DNA of 64,000 nucleotides from Gammaproteobacteria bacterium (GTDB taxonomy: Bacteria > Pseudomonadota > Gammaproteobacteria > Steroidobacterales > Steroidobacteraceae). A program made the translations under genes and the position numbers. The notes beneath the pieces were generated by a model. It saw nothing but the letters and a program-made list of their open reading frames with translations, had not been told where the DNA came from and did not search any database. The stretch is taken from positions 62,001 to 126,000 of the forward strand of contig SCUD01000175.1 of the NCBI GenBank assembly GCA_004297335.1, in the 5' to 3' direction. Below, piece by piece: positions 17,282 through 24,490 of the stretch. Positions within the stretch are counted from its first letter, which is position 1. Every line of letters starts with the position of its first letter.

Positions 17282-18910
17282 GTGGCGGAACGGCAGGCCG
17301 GGATTCAGGTAGGCGAGGAGGCCGGGGCCGAACAGGCCATCGCGGCGGTACCCACGGCCATTACCGCCTTTGTCGGCCGCTGCCTGCGGGGGCCGCTCGA
17401 CCAGCCGGTGTCGATCAGCAGCTTCGCGGATTTCCAGCGCGTGTTCGGCGGGTTGTGGCAGCCGAGCATGCTGTCCTATGCCGTCGAGCAGTATTTCGAG
17501 AACGGTGGGCGCGCAGCCGTCGTCGTGCGGGTCGCCAACGGGGCCCGCTGCTGCAGCCTGGCGCTGCCGGCCGGCCCGGACACGCTGGTGCTGCGCGCGC
17601 GGGCACCTGGCACGCGCGAGTTCCTGCGGGCCGCAGTGGACTACGATGGTATCGGCGACAACGAGGACGACCGCTTCAACCTGGTCCTGCAGCGGGTGCG
17701 CGCACCGGGCTCGGAGCACATCGAGGACCAGGAGATCCACCGCCGGTTGTCGATACGACCGGCCGCCGCGCGCTTCGTCGTCGCGGTCCTCGCCGACTCG
17801 CAGCTTGCGCGCGTGGCTGGTCCAGTGCCGTCGTGCCGCCCCGATCCGACGCCCCCGTCGGATCCGCGTGGCCTTGCCGGCTATGTCGCCTCGGGTCCCG
17901 ATGGTGACGACGGCGGGCCATTATCCGACTACGACCTGATCGGATCGGCGACGCGTGCTACCGGATTGTTCGCGCTCGCGGGCGTCGAGAATTTCAACCT
18001 GCTGTGCATCCCGCCGCCGGCCCGCGACCGCGACCTGGGCCCTGGGGTGCTGCTGGTTGCGAATCGCTACTGCCGGGAGCGCCGGGCGATGCTGCTGGTC
18101 GATCCGCCGCAGGGCTGGGACAGCGCGGCGCAGGCGCTCGCGGCCATGCGCGACTGGTCGTTGCCGAGCGACACGGCCAGCATGTTCTTCCCGCGCCTCC
18201 TGGCCTACGACAAGCTGCGGGGCCGCTTCGAGGCCTTTGCCCCGTCGGCAGCCGTGGCCGGCATGCTGTCGCGGGTCGCGGGGCACACGCCGGTCTGGGC
18301 GGCGACACTCGGCGAGGAAGCGATCCTGCGGCCGGGGCTGCGACCGCTGTGCCCGGTGGATGACGATCACCGCCTGCGACTCGCTGCCGCTGGAGTCAAT
18401 ATCGTTCCGACCACCCGCCGTCCGGACCGCGGGTCGCCAGAGACCTGCACGCTCGCGGGTCCAGGGGCCGCTGCCGCCGACTGGCGCTCGCTGGGCCGGC
18501 GTCGCCTCGCCCAGATGATCGTGGCCAGCATCGAGCGCGGTACGCGCTGGATGCTGTTCGAACCGAGTGAGCCGCCGACCTGGCAGCGTGGCGCTGCGCA
18601 GGTGCGCGCATTCTTTGCCGCGCTCGAGGAGCAGGGCGCCTTCGCCGGGCACGAGCCGGGCGACCGGTGGTATGTCGTGTGTGACGAGCGGGTCAACCGC
18701 GGGCCGTACCGCGAGCGCGGCATGGTGAACCTGCTGTTTGGATTTGCCGCGGCGCGCCCGGGTGAATTCCATTCATGGATCGTGAGCCATCGCGCCGGCG
18801 GCAGCCGCGTGCAGGCCGTGAGCCCGAACCTGTCGGGACTGCCGCGCACGGGGGTCACGCAGCTGCTCTCCGCGCTGGACCTGCCGGTGGCCGGGGTCAT
18901 CCAGCCGTAG
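17282..18910 (+). CDS. Orphan contractile tail-sheath-like protein
   Basis: A 542-residue protein whose C-terminal third matches phage/contractile-injection tail sheaths. The pattern RRRLAQMIVASIERGTRW, MLFEPSEPPTWQRGAAQVRAF and GDRWYVVCDERVN is followed by VNLLFGFAAARPGEF, the conserved sheath C-terminal domain. The N-terminus (VPTAITAFVGRCLRGPLDQPVSISSFADFQRVFGG) is also sheath-like. GTG at 17282 has an ideal GGGAGGAG site three bases upstream. Sheath subunits normally polymerise round a tail tube, but no tube, baseplate, spike or ClpV-like gene is nearby. The neighbours are a transporter and a patatin. It could assist a system encoded elsewhere or have been recruited to another job. Confidence 0.75.
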   Translation: MAERQAGIQVGEEAGAEQAIAAVPTAITAFVGRCLRGPLDQPVSISSFADFQRVFGGLWQPSMLSYAVEQYFENGGRAAVVVRVANGARCCSLALPAGPDTLVLRARAPGTREFLRAAVDYDGIGDNEDDRFNLVLQRVRAPGSEHIEDQEIHRRLSIRPAAARFVVAVLADSQLARVAGPVPSCRPDPTPPSDPRGLAGYVASGPDGDDGGPLSDYDLIGSATRATGLFALAGVENFNLLCIPPPARDRDLGPGVLLVANRYCRERRAMLLVDPPQGWDSAAQALAAMRDWSLPSDTASMFFPRLLAYDKLRGRFEAFAPSAAVAGMLSRVAGHTPVWAATLGEEAILRPGLRPLCPVDDDHRLRLAAAGVNIVPTTRRPDRGSPETCTLAGPGAAAADWRSLGRRRLAQMIVASIERGTRWMLFEPSEPPTWQRGAAQVRAFFAALEEQGAFAGHEPGDRWYVVCDERVNRGPYRERGMVNLLFGFAAARPGEFHSWIVSHRAGGSRVQAVSPNLSGLPRTGVTQLLSALDLPVAGVIQP

Positions 18911-18918
18911 CCGCGCGC

Positions 18919-20676
18919 TCAGCGCAATGCGGCGCGCAGGTCCGCCGGCAGTTCGCCGGCCAGGCGCTGGCAGGCGTCGCGGTAGCCGATGTCGATCGCG
19001 CGCTGGAACGCGCGCCAGTCCAGCAGGTCCAGGGATTCGAGCTGCGGCGTCAGCAGCAGGTCGCTCTCGCCGCGGTGCACCTGAGTCGCCGCAGCGCTGT
19101 TGACCATCCCGGCGCGCCACAGGATCTGCAGGATGTTCGGGCGCTGCCGGCCGCGCCGGCTACGGAACAGGTTCCACACCGCCGGCGCCTCGGTCGACTC
19201 GACGTTGGTCGTGAATGCCCGGTCGGTGCCGGCGTCCACGCCGATGACGGGACCGCGGCCCTGCGCACGCATCACGTCCACCGGCAGGTTGTTCATCGTG
19301 CCGCCGTCCACGAATACCTCGCCACCGTGGAGTACCGGCGGCAGCACGCCCGGGATCGCGACCGAGGCGCGCAGCCAGCGCCACAGCGGGCCCTCGCGGT
19401 GCACCGCGACCCGGCCCGTGGTCAGGTTCGAGGATACGCAGAAGAAGGGCAGCGGCAGGTCGCCGACGTCGATGTCGCCGAATTCGCGGCGCAGCAACTG
19501 GCCGACCTTGCGGCCGGCGACCAGCGACACCAGGGGCAGCGTGAAATCGGCCAGCGGGTTGGTATCGACGAAGCAGCGGCGGAAACGCTCGACCAGCTCC
19601 TCGTCGCTCCAGTCGGCGGCCACGCCGGCCGCGAGGATGCCACCCATGCTGGTGCCGCCGGCCAGGTCGATCGCCAGGCCGTGCTCGCGCAGTGCGCGGA
19701 TGACGCCGAGGTGCGCAAAGCCGCGCGCGCCACCGCCGGACAGTACGAGTCCAATCGCGCGGCCGGTCAGCAGCCGCACGATGCGTGCACTGTCCTCGGG
19801 CCGGCGCAGGTGATGGCAGGGTACGCCGGGCAGGTGCCGGCGCCACTGGGCAGCGGCGCCCGTGGTGAATCCGCCCTCGTGCAGCAGCAGCAGCTCGGCG
19901 CGCCGCCACGCGCCGGGGTGATGTTCCGGTTCCGGCCAGGGCCCGGCGGCGACCCCGGCGCGGGCGGCCAGCAGCAGCGCATCGGCCTGGCGCAGGCACT
20001 GCCGGGTCCAGGCCGTGTCCCCGGGATCGGCGGCATAGACGACGAAGTCGTTGCGCGACTCGAGTTCATGAAACCACTGGGCACTGTGGCTCATGGCCCG
20101 CTGGCCGCCGACCAGCTCGACCCGGCCGTAGCGCCCCAGTGCCTGTACGAGCCCCGGTGCGAGCGCGTCGACCTCGACTCCCTCATCGCGCGGAAGGATC
20201 GCGAACGTGCGCGGCGCGAGCTGGCCCGGCTGGTGCGCGCGCGTTTCCTCAACACGCTCGACGGTCAGGCGCGCCAGGCGCAGGATCGCCTCCGGATGGT
20301 TCAGCAGCACCCGGTGGAACGCATCCGCCGGCAGGCGCGCGAGATCCGAGTCGCGCAGCGCCCGCACGGTTGCGGCCCGCGGGCGCGCCACCAGCAGGCC
20401 CATTTCACCGACACACTGGCCCGCGCCGACGCGGCCGATCAGCCCGCCGTCGGGCGCAAAGACGCCCAGGCAGCCGCTGACGACGAAATACACGGCATCG
20501 GCGGCCGCCCCGGCCTCGAACAACAGGTCGCCGCCAGGCAGTGACAACCATTCGAGCTCGGCCGTCGCGGCGTCGATGACGGCGCGCGGCAGGCCGGCGA
20601 ACAGCGGCAATGAGGCCAGCAGGCCCCAAGGGTTCCCCAGCGGGTTGACCTGGGTTCTCTCGTCGGCTTCGTTCAC
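18919..20676 (-). CDS. Patatin-like phospholipase with N-terminal cyclic-nucleotide-binding domain (NTE/RssA type)
   Basis: A 585-residue predicted serine esterase. Residues about 25-140 form a cNMP-binding domain (LFEAGAAADAVYFVVSG, GQCVGEMGLLVARPRAATVRA). A middle region (about 150-300) resembles that of bacterial neuropathy-target-esterase homologues. The patatin domain has the oxyanion loop SGGGARG (313-319), the nucleophile elbow GTSMG with Ser343, and the Asp of VDGGTMNNLP. The start is uncertain: GTG at 20676 gives the first conserved residues but has no clear ribosome site. It converges on the sheath gene with eight bases between stops, and is divergent from the alkyltransferase-like gene. 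Confidence 0.82.
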   Translation of the reverse strand: MNEADERTQVNPLGNPWGLLASLPLFAGLPRAVIDAATAELEWLSLPGGDLLFEAGAAADAVYFVVSGCLGVFAPDGGLIGRVGAGQCVGEMGLLVARPRAATVRALRDSDLARLPADAFHRVLLNHPEAILRLARLTVERVEETRAHQPGQLAPRTFAILPRDEGVEVDALAPGLVQALGRYGRVELVGGQRAMSHSAQWFHELESRNDFVVYAADPGDTAWTRQCLRQADALLLAARAGVAAGPWPEPEHHPGAWRRAELLLLHEGGFTTGAAAQWRRHLPGVPCHHLRRPEDSARIVRLLTGRAIGLVLSGGGARGFAHLGVIRALREHGLAIDLAGGTSMGGILAAGVAADWSDEELVERFRRCFVDTNPLADFTLPLVSLVAGRKVGQLLRREFGDIDVGDLPLPFFCVSSNLTTGRVAVHREGPLWRWLRASVAIPGVLPPVLHGGEVFVDGGTMNNLPVDVMRAQGRGPVIGVDAGTDRAFTTNVESTEAPAVWNLFRSRRGRQRPNILQILWRAGMVNSAAATQVHRGESDLLLTPQLESLDLLDWRAFQRAIDIGYRDACQRLAGELPADLRAALR

Positions 20677-20712
20677 GCACCGGCACCATAGCACCCTACA
20701 ATCTCCGGCAAC

Positions 20713-21066
20713 ATGAGCGCGGACCAGCGGCTGCTGGAGCGGATCTGGAAGGCGGTCGCCGCCATCCCGCCTGGCCGGGTGGCCAGCTACGGCGGCATCG
20801 CTCGCCGTGCCGGCCTCCCCAGGCGCGCCCGGCTCGTCGGCCATGCGCTGAAGGTGGCGCCCAGGTCGCTCGACCTGCCCTGGCATCGGGTGCTGAACGC
20901 CCGCGGCGCCATCAGCTTTCCCGCCGGATCGGCGGCGCACGCGGAACAGCGCCGGCGACTCGCGCAGGAGGGCGTGCGGTTCCGCAATGGTCGCGTGGAT
21001 CTTGCGGTCAATGGTACGGACGTCGCGGATCTCGACGAGCTGCTGTGGCGGCCGCGGCCGCCCTGA
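20713..21066 (+). CDS. Alkyltransferase-like protein (ATL), MGMT fold without the acceptor cysteine
   Basis: A 117-residue protein consisting of the DNA-binding domain of O6-alkylguanine-DNA alkyltransferase. Markers are [28 protein letters not shown] and LPWHRVLNARGAISFP. The acceptor loop reads PWHR where the repair enzyme has PCHR, so it cannot take up the alkyl group. ATL proteins bind O6-alkylguanine and hand it to nucleotide excision repair. This tryptophan substitution is the usual bacterial ATL state. The gene is upstream of the small hydrolase on the same strand with 39 bases between them. Confidence 0.85.
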   Translation: MSADQRLLERIWKAVAAIPPGRVASYGGIARRAGLPRRARLVGHALKVAPRSLDLPWHRVLNARGAISFPAGSAAHAEQRRRLAQEGVRFRNGRVDLAVNGTDVADLDELLWRPRPP

Positions 21067-21105
21067 TACCATCGGCGGCGACAAGGTTGGGGAACGGAGT
21101 AAGCG

Positions 21106-21624
21106 ATGCCAGGCCGGCACGTCGTCTTTTCGCATGGCCAGGAGAGTGGTCCCTGGGGGACCAAGATCACGGTGATGTCCGAAGTGGCCCGCAGCGAGGG
21201 CTGGAACGTCGACTCGGTCGATTATCGCGGCCTGGCCGATCCGCGTGACCGCATCACGCGGCTGCTGAGCTTCTGTCGCGACATCCGCGGCGATCTCGTG
21301 CTGGTCGGCTCCAGCCTCGGCGGCTACGTGGCGACCTGCGCCTCGGCGCTGCTGCACGCGCGCGGCCTGTTCCTGATGGCGCCGGCGTTCTACCTGCCCG
21401 GGATCGAAGAGCTGACCGCCAAGCCCGCACCGTGCCCGAAGACCATCGTCCACGGCTGGCACGACGAAGTCGTGCCGGTCGACCACAGCCTGCGCTTCGC
21501 GCGGGAATACGGCGCGACGCTGCACATCCTCGACACCGATCACGGGCTGCACAGCGAGCTCAAGCTGCTCAATTACCTGTTCGAGTATTTCCTGGTCTCG
21601 CTGGACCTGCCGAAGCGGCAGTGA
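21106..21624 (+). CDS. Small alpha/beta hydrolase (YqiA-like)
   Basis: A 172-residue alpha/beta hydrolase. The nucleophile elbow is GSSLGGY (Ser about residue 70); the later VHGWHDEVVPVDHS supplies the Asp and DTDHGLHSE the His. The opening VVFSHGQESGPWGTK is the oxyanion strand. It is short for the fold, like the UPF0227/YqiA and RsbQ-like esterases. A GGAG lies eight bases before the ATG. The substrate is unknown; the context gives no hint. Confidence 0.75.
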   Translation: MPGRHVVFSHGQESGPWGTKITVMSEVARSEGWNVDSVDYRGLADPRDRITRLLSFCRDIRGDLVLVGSSLGGYVATCASALLHARGLFLMAPAFYLPGIEELTAKPAPCPKTIVHGWHDEVVPVDHSLRFAREYGATLHILDTDHGLHSELKLLNYLFEYFLVSLDLPKRQ

Positions 21625-21692
21625 ATCTCCGGCAGCACCGCCGGCACGCGATCGCGCTAAACTGGCCCTCCTGTCGATCGGGGAGCGGGGCG

Positions 21693-21923
21693 ATGCGAGT
21701 CTGGACATCCGGCGTGACCGTTCTGGCGCTGGCCCTGGCCGGCTGCGGCCAGGATGAGGCCGAGCCACAGGAGCCACCGATGGCGGTGGAGGACACCGTG
21801 TTCGGGGATCTGGTCGCCACGCAGGACCAGGCGCGCGACCGGACCAATGCCGCCCTGGAACAGCACCGGGAGGCGCTCAAGTCCCAGCTCGATGTCGCCG
21901 AAGGATCGGCGCCGGAGGAATGA
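21693..21923 (+). CDS. Small predicted lipoprotein coupled to plsB
   Basis: A 76-residue product from an ATG preceded by GGGAGCGGGG. The signal LALALAGC puts the lipidated Cys at residue 18, leaving a short, acidic, Glu/Ala-rich mature peptide with helical propensity (DQARDRTNAALEQHREALKSQ, shown in part). Its TGA overlaps the plsB ATG (ATGA), so the two are probably co-translated. I do not recognise the family. Confidence 0.6.
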   Translation: MRVWTSGVTVLALALAGCGQDEAEPQEPPMAVEDTVFGDLVATQDQARDRTNAALEQHREALKSQLDVAEGSAPEE

Positions 21924-24394
21924 AGCTGCGCCTGCGCTGGCCGGCGGGGCTCGAGCGCGGCTGGCTCTGGCTGCTGCGCGGCCTTTCGCGCCTGTTCGTG
22001 CGTCCTGCCGTGGTACCGGAGGACGCATTCGAGCGCCTGCGCGGACGGACCCAACCCGTGCTCTACGTCTTCGAGGATCCTGATCTCTCGGATCGGCTCG
22101 CGGTGGAGCAGGTCTGCCTGCAGGGCGGGCTGCGCCGTCCGGACCGGCGCCTGCAGCTCGATGGCCTGCAGCTCGAGCGCTCATTCGTCGCGCTGGAGCG
22201 CCACGCCGGCATCCTGCGGCGGCGCCCGGACCGGCGCATGCCGCCGGATCTCGCGCGGATCATCGCGGTGGCCGCGCAGGATCCTGCGCTCGAGCTCGAC
22301 GTGGTGCCGGTCGCCGTCTACTGGGGCCGGGCGCCGCAGCGCGAGCGTTCGTGGCTGCGACTCGTGCTCTCGGAAGACTGGGCGCTGGCCGGCCCGTTCC
22401 GGCGCCTGCTGTCGATTGTCTTCAACGGCCGCAGCACGCTGATCCGCTTCGGCGAGCCGCTGCAGCTGCGGCAGTATGCGGCGCCCGGCACCGATGGGGC
22501 GCGGGGCGCGCGCCGGCTGCTGAAGGACCTGCGCGCCGAGTTCCGGCACATGCGGGTGGATACGCTCGGTCCGGACCTGTCGACGCGCCGCGTGCTGGTA
22601 GCGCAGGTCCTGCGCACCCGCGCGGTCCGCCAGGCCGTGCGCCAGGAGATGCGCGAGTCCGGCATCGCGCGGCGGGCGGCACTGCGCGTCGCGCGCCGCC
22701 ACGCGCTCGAGATCGCCGCCGGCTACTCGCACACCTTCGTCCGCATTGCCGAACGCGTGCTGGACTGGCTGCTGACCCGCATCTTCGACGGTGTCGACGT
22801 GCGCAACGCCGAGTACCTCGACCGGCTGCCGCCGGGCTGCACGATCGTCTACGTGCCCTGTCACCGCAGTCACATCGACTACCTGCTGCTGTCGTTCGTG
22901 GTCTACCGGCGCGGCTACGCCTTGCCCTATGTCGCCGCCGGCATCAACCTCAACCTGCCGGTGATCGGCCGCCTGCTGCGCATGGGCGGCGCGTTCTTCA
23001 TCCGCCGCAGCTTCCGTGGTGCGAGCCTGTACCCGGTCGTGTTCACGAAGTACGTGGACGTCATGATGAGCCGCGGTCACCCGGTCGAGTTCTTCATCGA
23101 GGGCGGCCGCAGCCGCACCGGGCGGCTGCTGAAACCGCGCACCGGGCTGCTGGCGATGACGGTGCGCAGCTTCCTGCGCGATCCACGCCGGCCGGTCGCC
23201 TACGTGCCGGCCAACTTCGGCTATGAGCGGGTGCTCGAGGTGCCGACCTACGTCGGCGAGCTGTCGGGACGGCCCAAGCAGAAGGAGAGCGTCGGCGGCC
23301 TGATGAAGGTGCTGCCGCAGCTGCGCCAGCAGCTCGGCCGGGTGCACGTCAGCTTCGGCGAGCCGCTGCTGCTGGCCGGCGTGCTGGACCGGCTGCAGCC
23401 GGGCTGGCGCACCGAGCCGCACGACGATGCCGCGCGTCCGGAGTGGTTCAGCCGGGCGATCGATACGGTCGCGACCGAGATCATGCAGCGGATCAACGCG
23501 GCGGTGGCGGTGACGCCGATCAACCTGCTGGCCGTCGTGCTGCTCGCGACCCCGCGCCAGGCGCTGCTCGAGGGCGATCTCGAGCGCCAGCTGGCGCTGT
23601 ACGCCGAGTTGCTGCGCGCCTTCCCGTACGCATCCGAGGTGCACGTCACCGGCGACTCGGCCGCCGCGATCATCCAGTGCGGCGAGCAGATGGGCCTGCT
23701 CGAGCGCCGCAGCCACCCGGCCGGGGACGTGCTGCGCATGGTCGAGCACAACGCCGTGCTCGCGACCTACTACCGCAACAACGTGCTGCACCTGTTCGCG
23801 CTGCCTTCGCTCGTGGCCTGTGCATTCCTCAACAATCCAGTGGTGCGCCACGAGGACGTCCACCGCCTGGTCTGGCGCGTCTATCCCTATGTGCGCGAGG
23901 AGCTGTTCCTGCGCTGGAGCGAGGAGGAGCTGCCGGGCGTTGTCGACGGTGTACTCGACGCGCTGGCGCGCTACCGGCTGCTGGAACGGGGTGCCGACGG
24001 GGCCTCGTGGCAGCGGCCGACGACCGGGAGCGGCGAGGCCGTGCGCCTGTCGCTGCTCGCGCAGGCGACGATCCAGATCGTCGAGCGCTATTACCTGGCG
24101 ATCGCACTGCTGCTGCATGCCGGCAGCGCGGCGCTCACGCCGGAGGCGCTGGAGCAGTCCTGCGTCACGACCGCGCAGCGCATGGCGATCCTGTATGGGC
24201 TCGCGGCGCCTGAGTTCTTCGACCGGGCGATGTTCCGGGCCTTCATCGAGCTGCTGCGCCGGCGCGGCGTGATCAGTCTCGACGCGGAGGGACGCCTGAC
24301 CTTCGAGGCCCCGCTGCTCGCGGTTGCCGACGATGCGCGCGTCGTGCTGTCCGAACAGATCCGCAACAGCATCCTGCAGGTCACGCATAGCTGA
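21920..24394 (+). CDS. plsB: Glycerol-3-phosphate 1-O-acyltransferase
   Basis: An inner-membrane-associated enzyme that acylates sn-glycerol-3-phosphate at position 1, the first step of phospholipid synthesis. The 824-residue length matches E. coli PlsB. The acyltransferase block I is HRSHID (315-320). Further blocks follow: GGAFFIRRSFRGASLYPVVF, then FFIEGGRSRTGRLLKPRTGLL (binding of the phosphate), then VAYVPANFGYERVLEV. Long N- and C-terminal regions are typical. The start overlaps the stop of the small lipoprotein gene. Confidence 0.93.
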   Translation: MKLRLRWPAGLERGWLWLLRGLSRLFVRPAVVPEDAFERLRGRTQPVLYVFEDPDLSDRLAVEQVCLQGGLRRPDRRLQLDGLQLERSFVALERHAGILRRRPDRRMPPDLARIIAVAAQDPALELDVVPVAVYWGRAPQRERSWLRLVLSEDWALAGPFRRLLSIVFNGRSTLIRFGEPLQLRQYAAPGTDGARGARRLLKDLRAEFRHMRVDTLGPDLSTRRVLVAQVLRTRAVRQAVRQEMRESGIARRAALRVARRHALEIAAGYSHTFVRIAERVLDWLLTRIFDGVDVRNAEYLDRLPPGCTIVYVPCHRSHIDYLLLSFVVYRRGYALPYVAAGINLNLPVIGRLLRMGGAFFIRRSFRGASLYPVVFTKYVDVMMSRGHPVEFFIEGGRSRTGRLLKPRTGLLAMTVRSFLRDPRRPVAYVPANFGYERVLEVPTYVGELSGRPKQKESVGGLMKVLPQLRQQLGRVHVSFGEPLLLAGVLDRLQPGWRTEPHDDAARPEWFSRAIDTVATEIMQRINAAVAVTPINLLAVVLLATPRQALLEGDLERQLALYAELLRAFPYASEVHVTGDSAAAIIQCGEQMGLLERRSHPAGDVLRMVEHNAVLATYYRNNVLHLFALPSLVACAFLNNPVVRHEDVHRLVWRVYPYVREELFLRWSEEELPGVVDGVLDALARYRLLERGADGASWQRPTTGSGEAVRLSLLAQATIQIVERYYLAIALLLHAGSAALTPEALEQSCVTTAQRMAILYGLAAPEFFDRAMFRAFIELLRRRGVISLDAEGRLTFEAPLLAVADDARVVLSEQIRNSILQVTHS

Positions 24395-24395
24395 T

Positions 24396-24414
24396 GCCTT
24401 TTGCACTGCAAAGG
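24396..24414. repeat. Inverted repeat just after plsB
   Basis: GCCTTTTGCA and TGCAAAGGC form arms around a single C, with one bulged T. The repeat begins one base after the plsB stop and lies 13 bases before the promoter of the next operon. No T-run follows, so it is not a standard terminator. It could be an operator or an mRNA 3' stabiliser. Confidence 0.35.
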
Positions 24415-24426
24415 CGCGTCCGCCGC

Positions 24427-24454
24427 GTTGCCGCTGGTGGGCCGCTGATATACT
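24427..24454 (+). promoter_or_regulatory. Extended -10 promoter of the DUF1302 operon
   Basis: TGATATACT contains a -10 box TATACT (24449-24454) with the TG extension. A -35-like GTTGCC (24427-24432) lies 16 bases upstream. The ATG at 24491 would have a leader of about 30 bases containing a GGGGAA ribosome site. Confidence 0.45.
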
Positions 24455-24490
24455 GACCCGGCCCGTTCGGGCCAGGTGCCGGGGAACACC

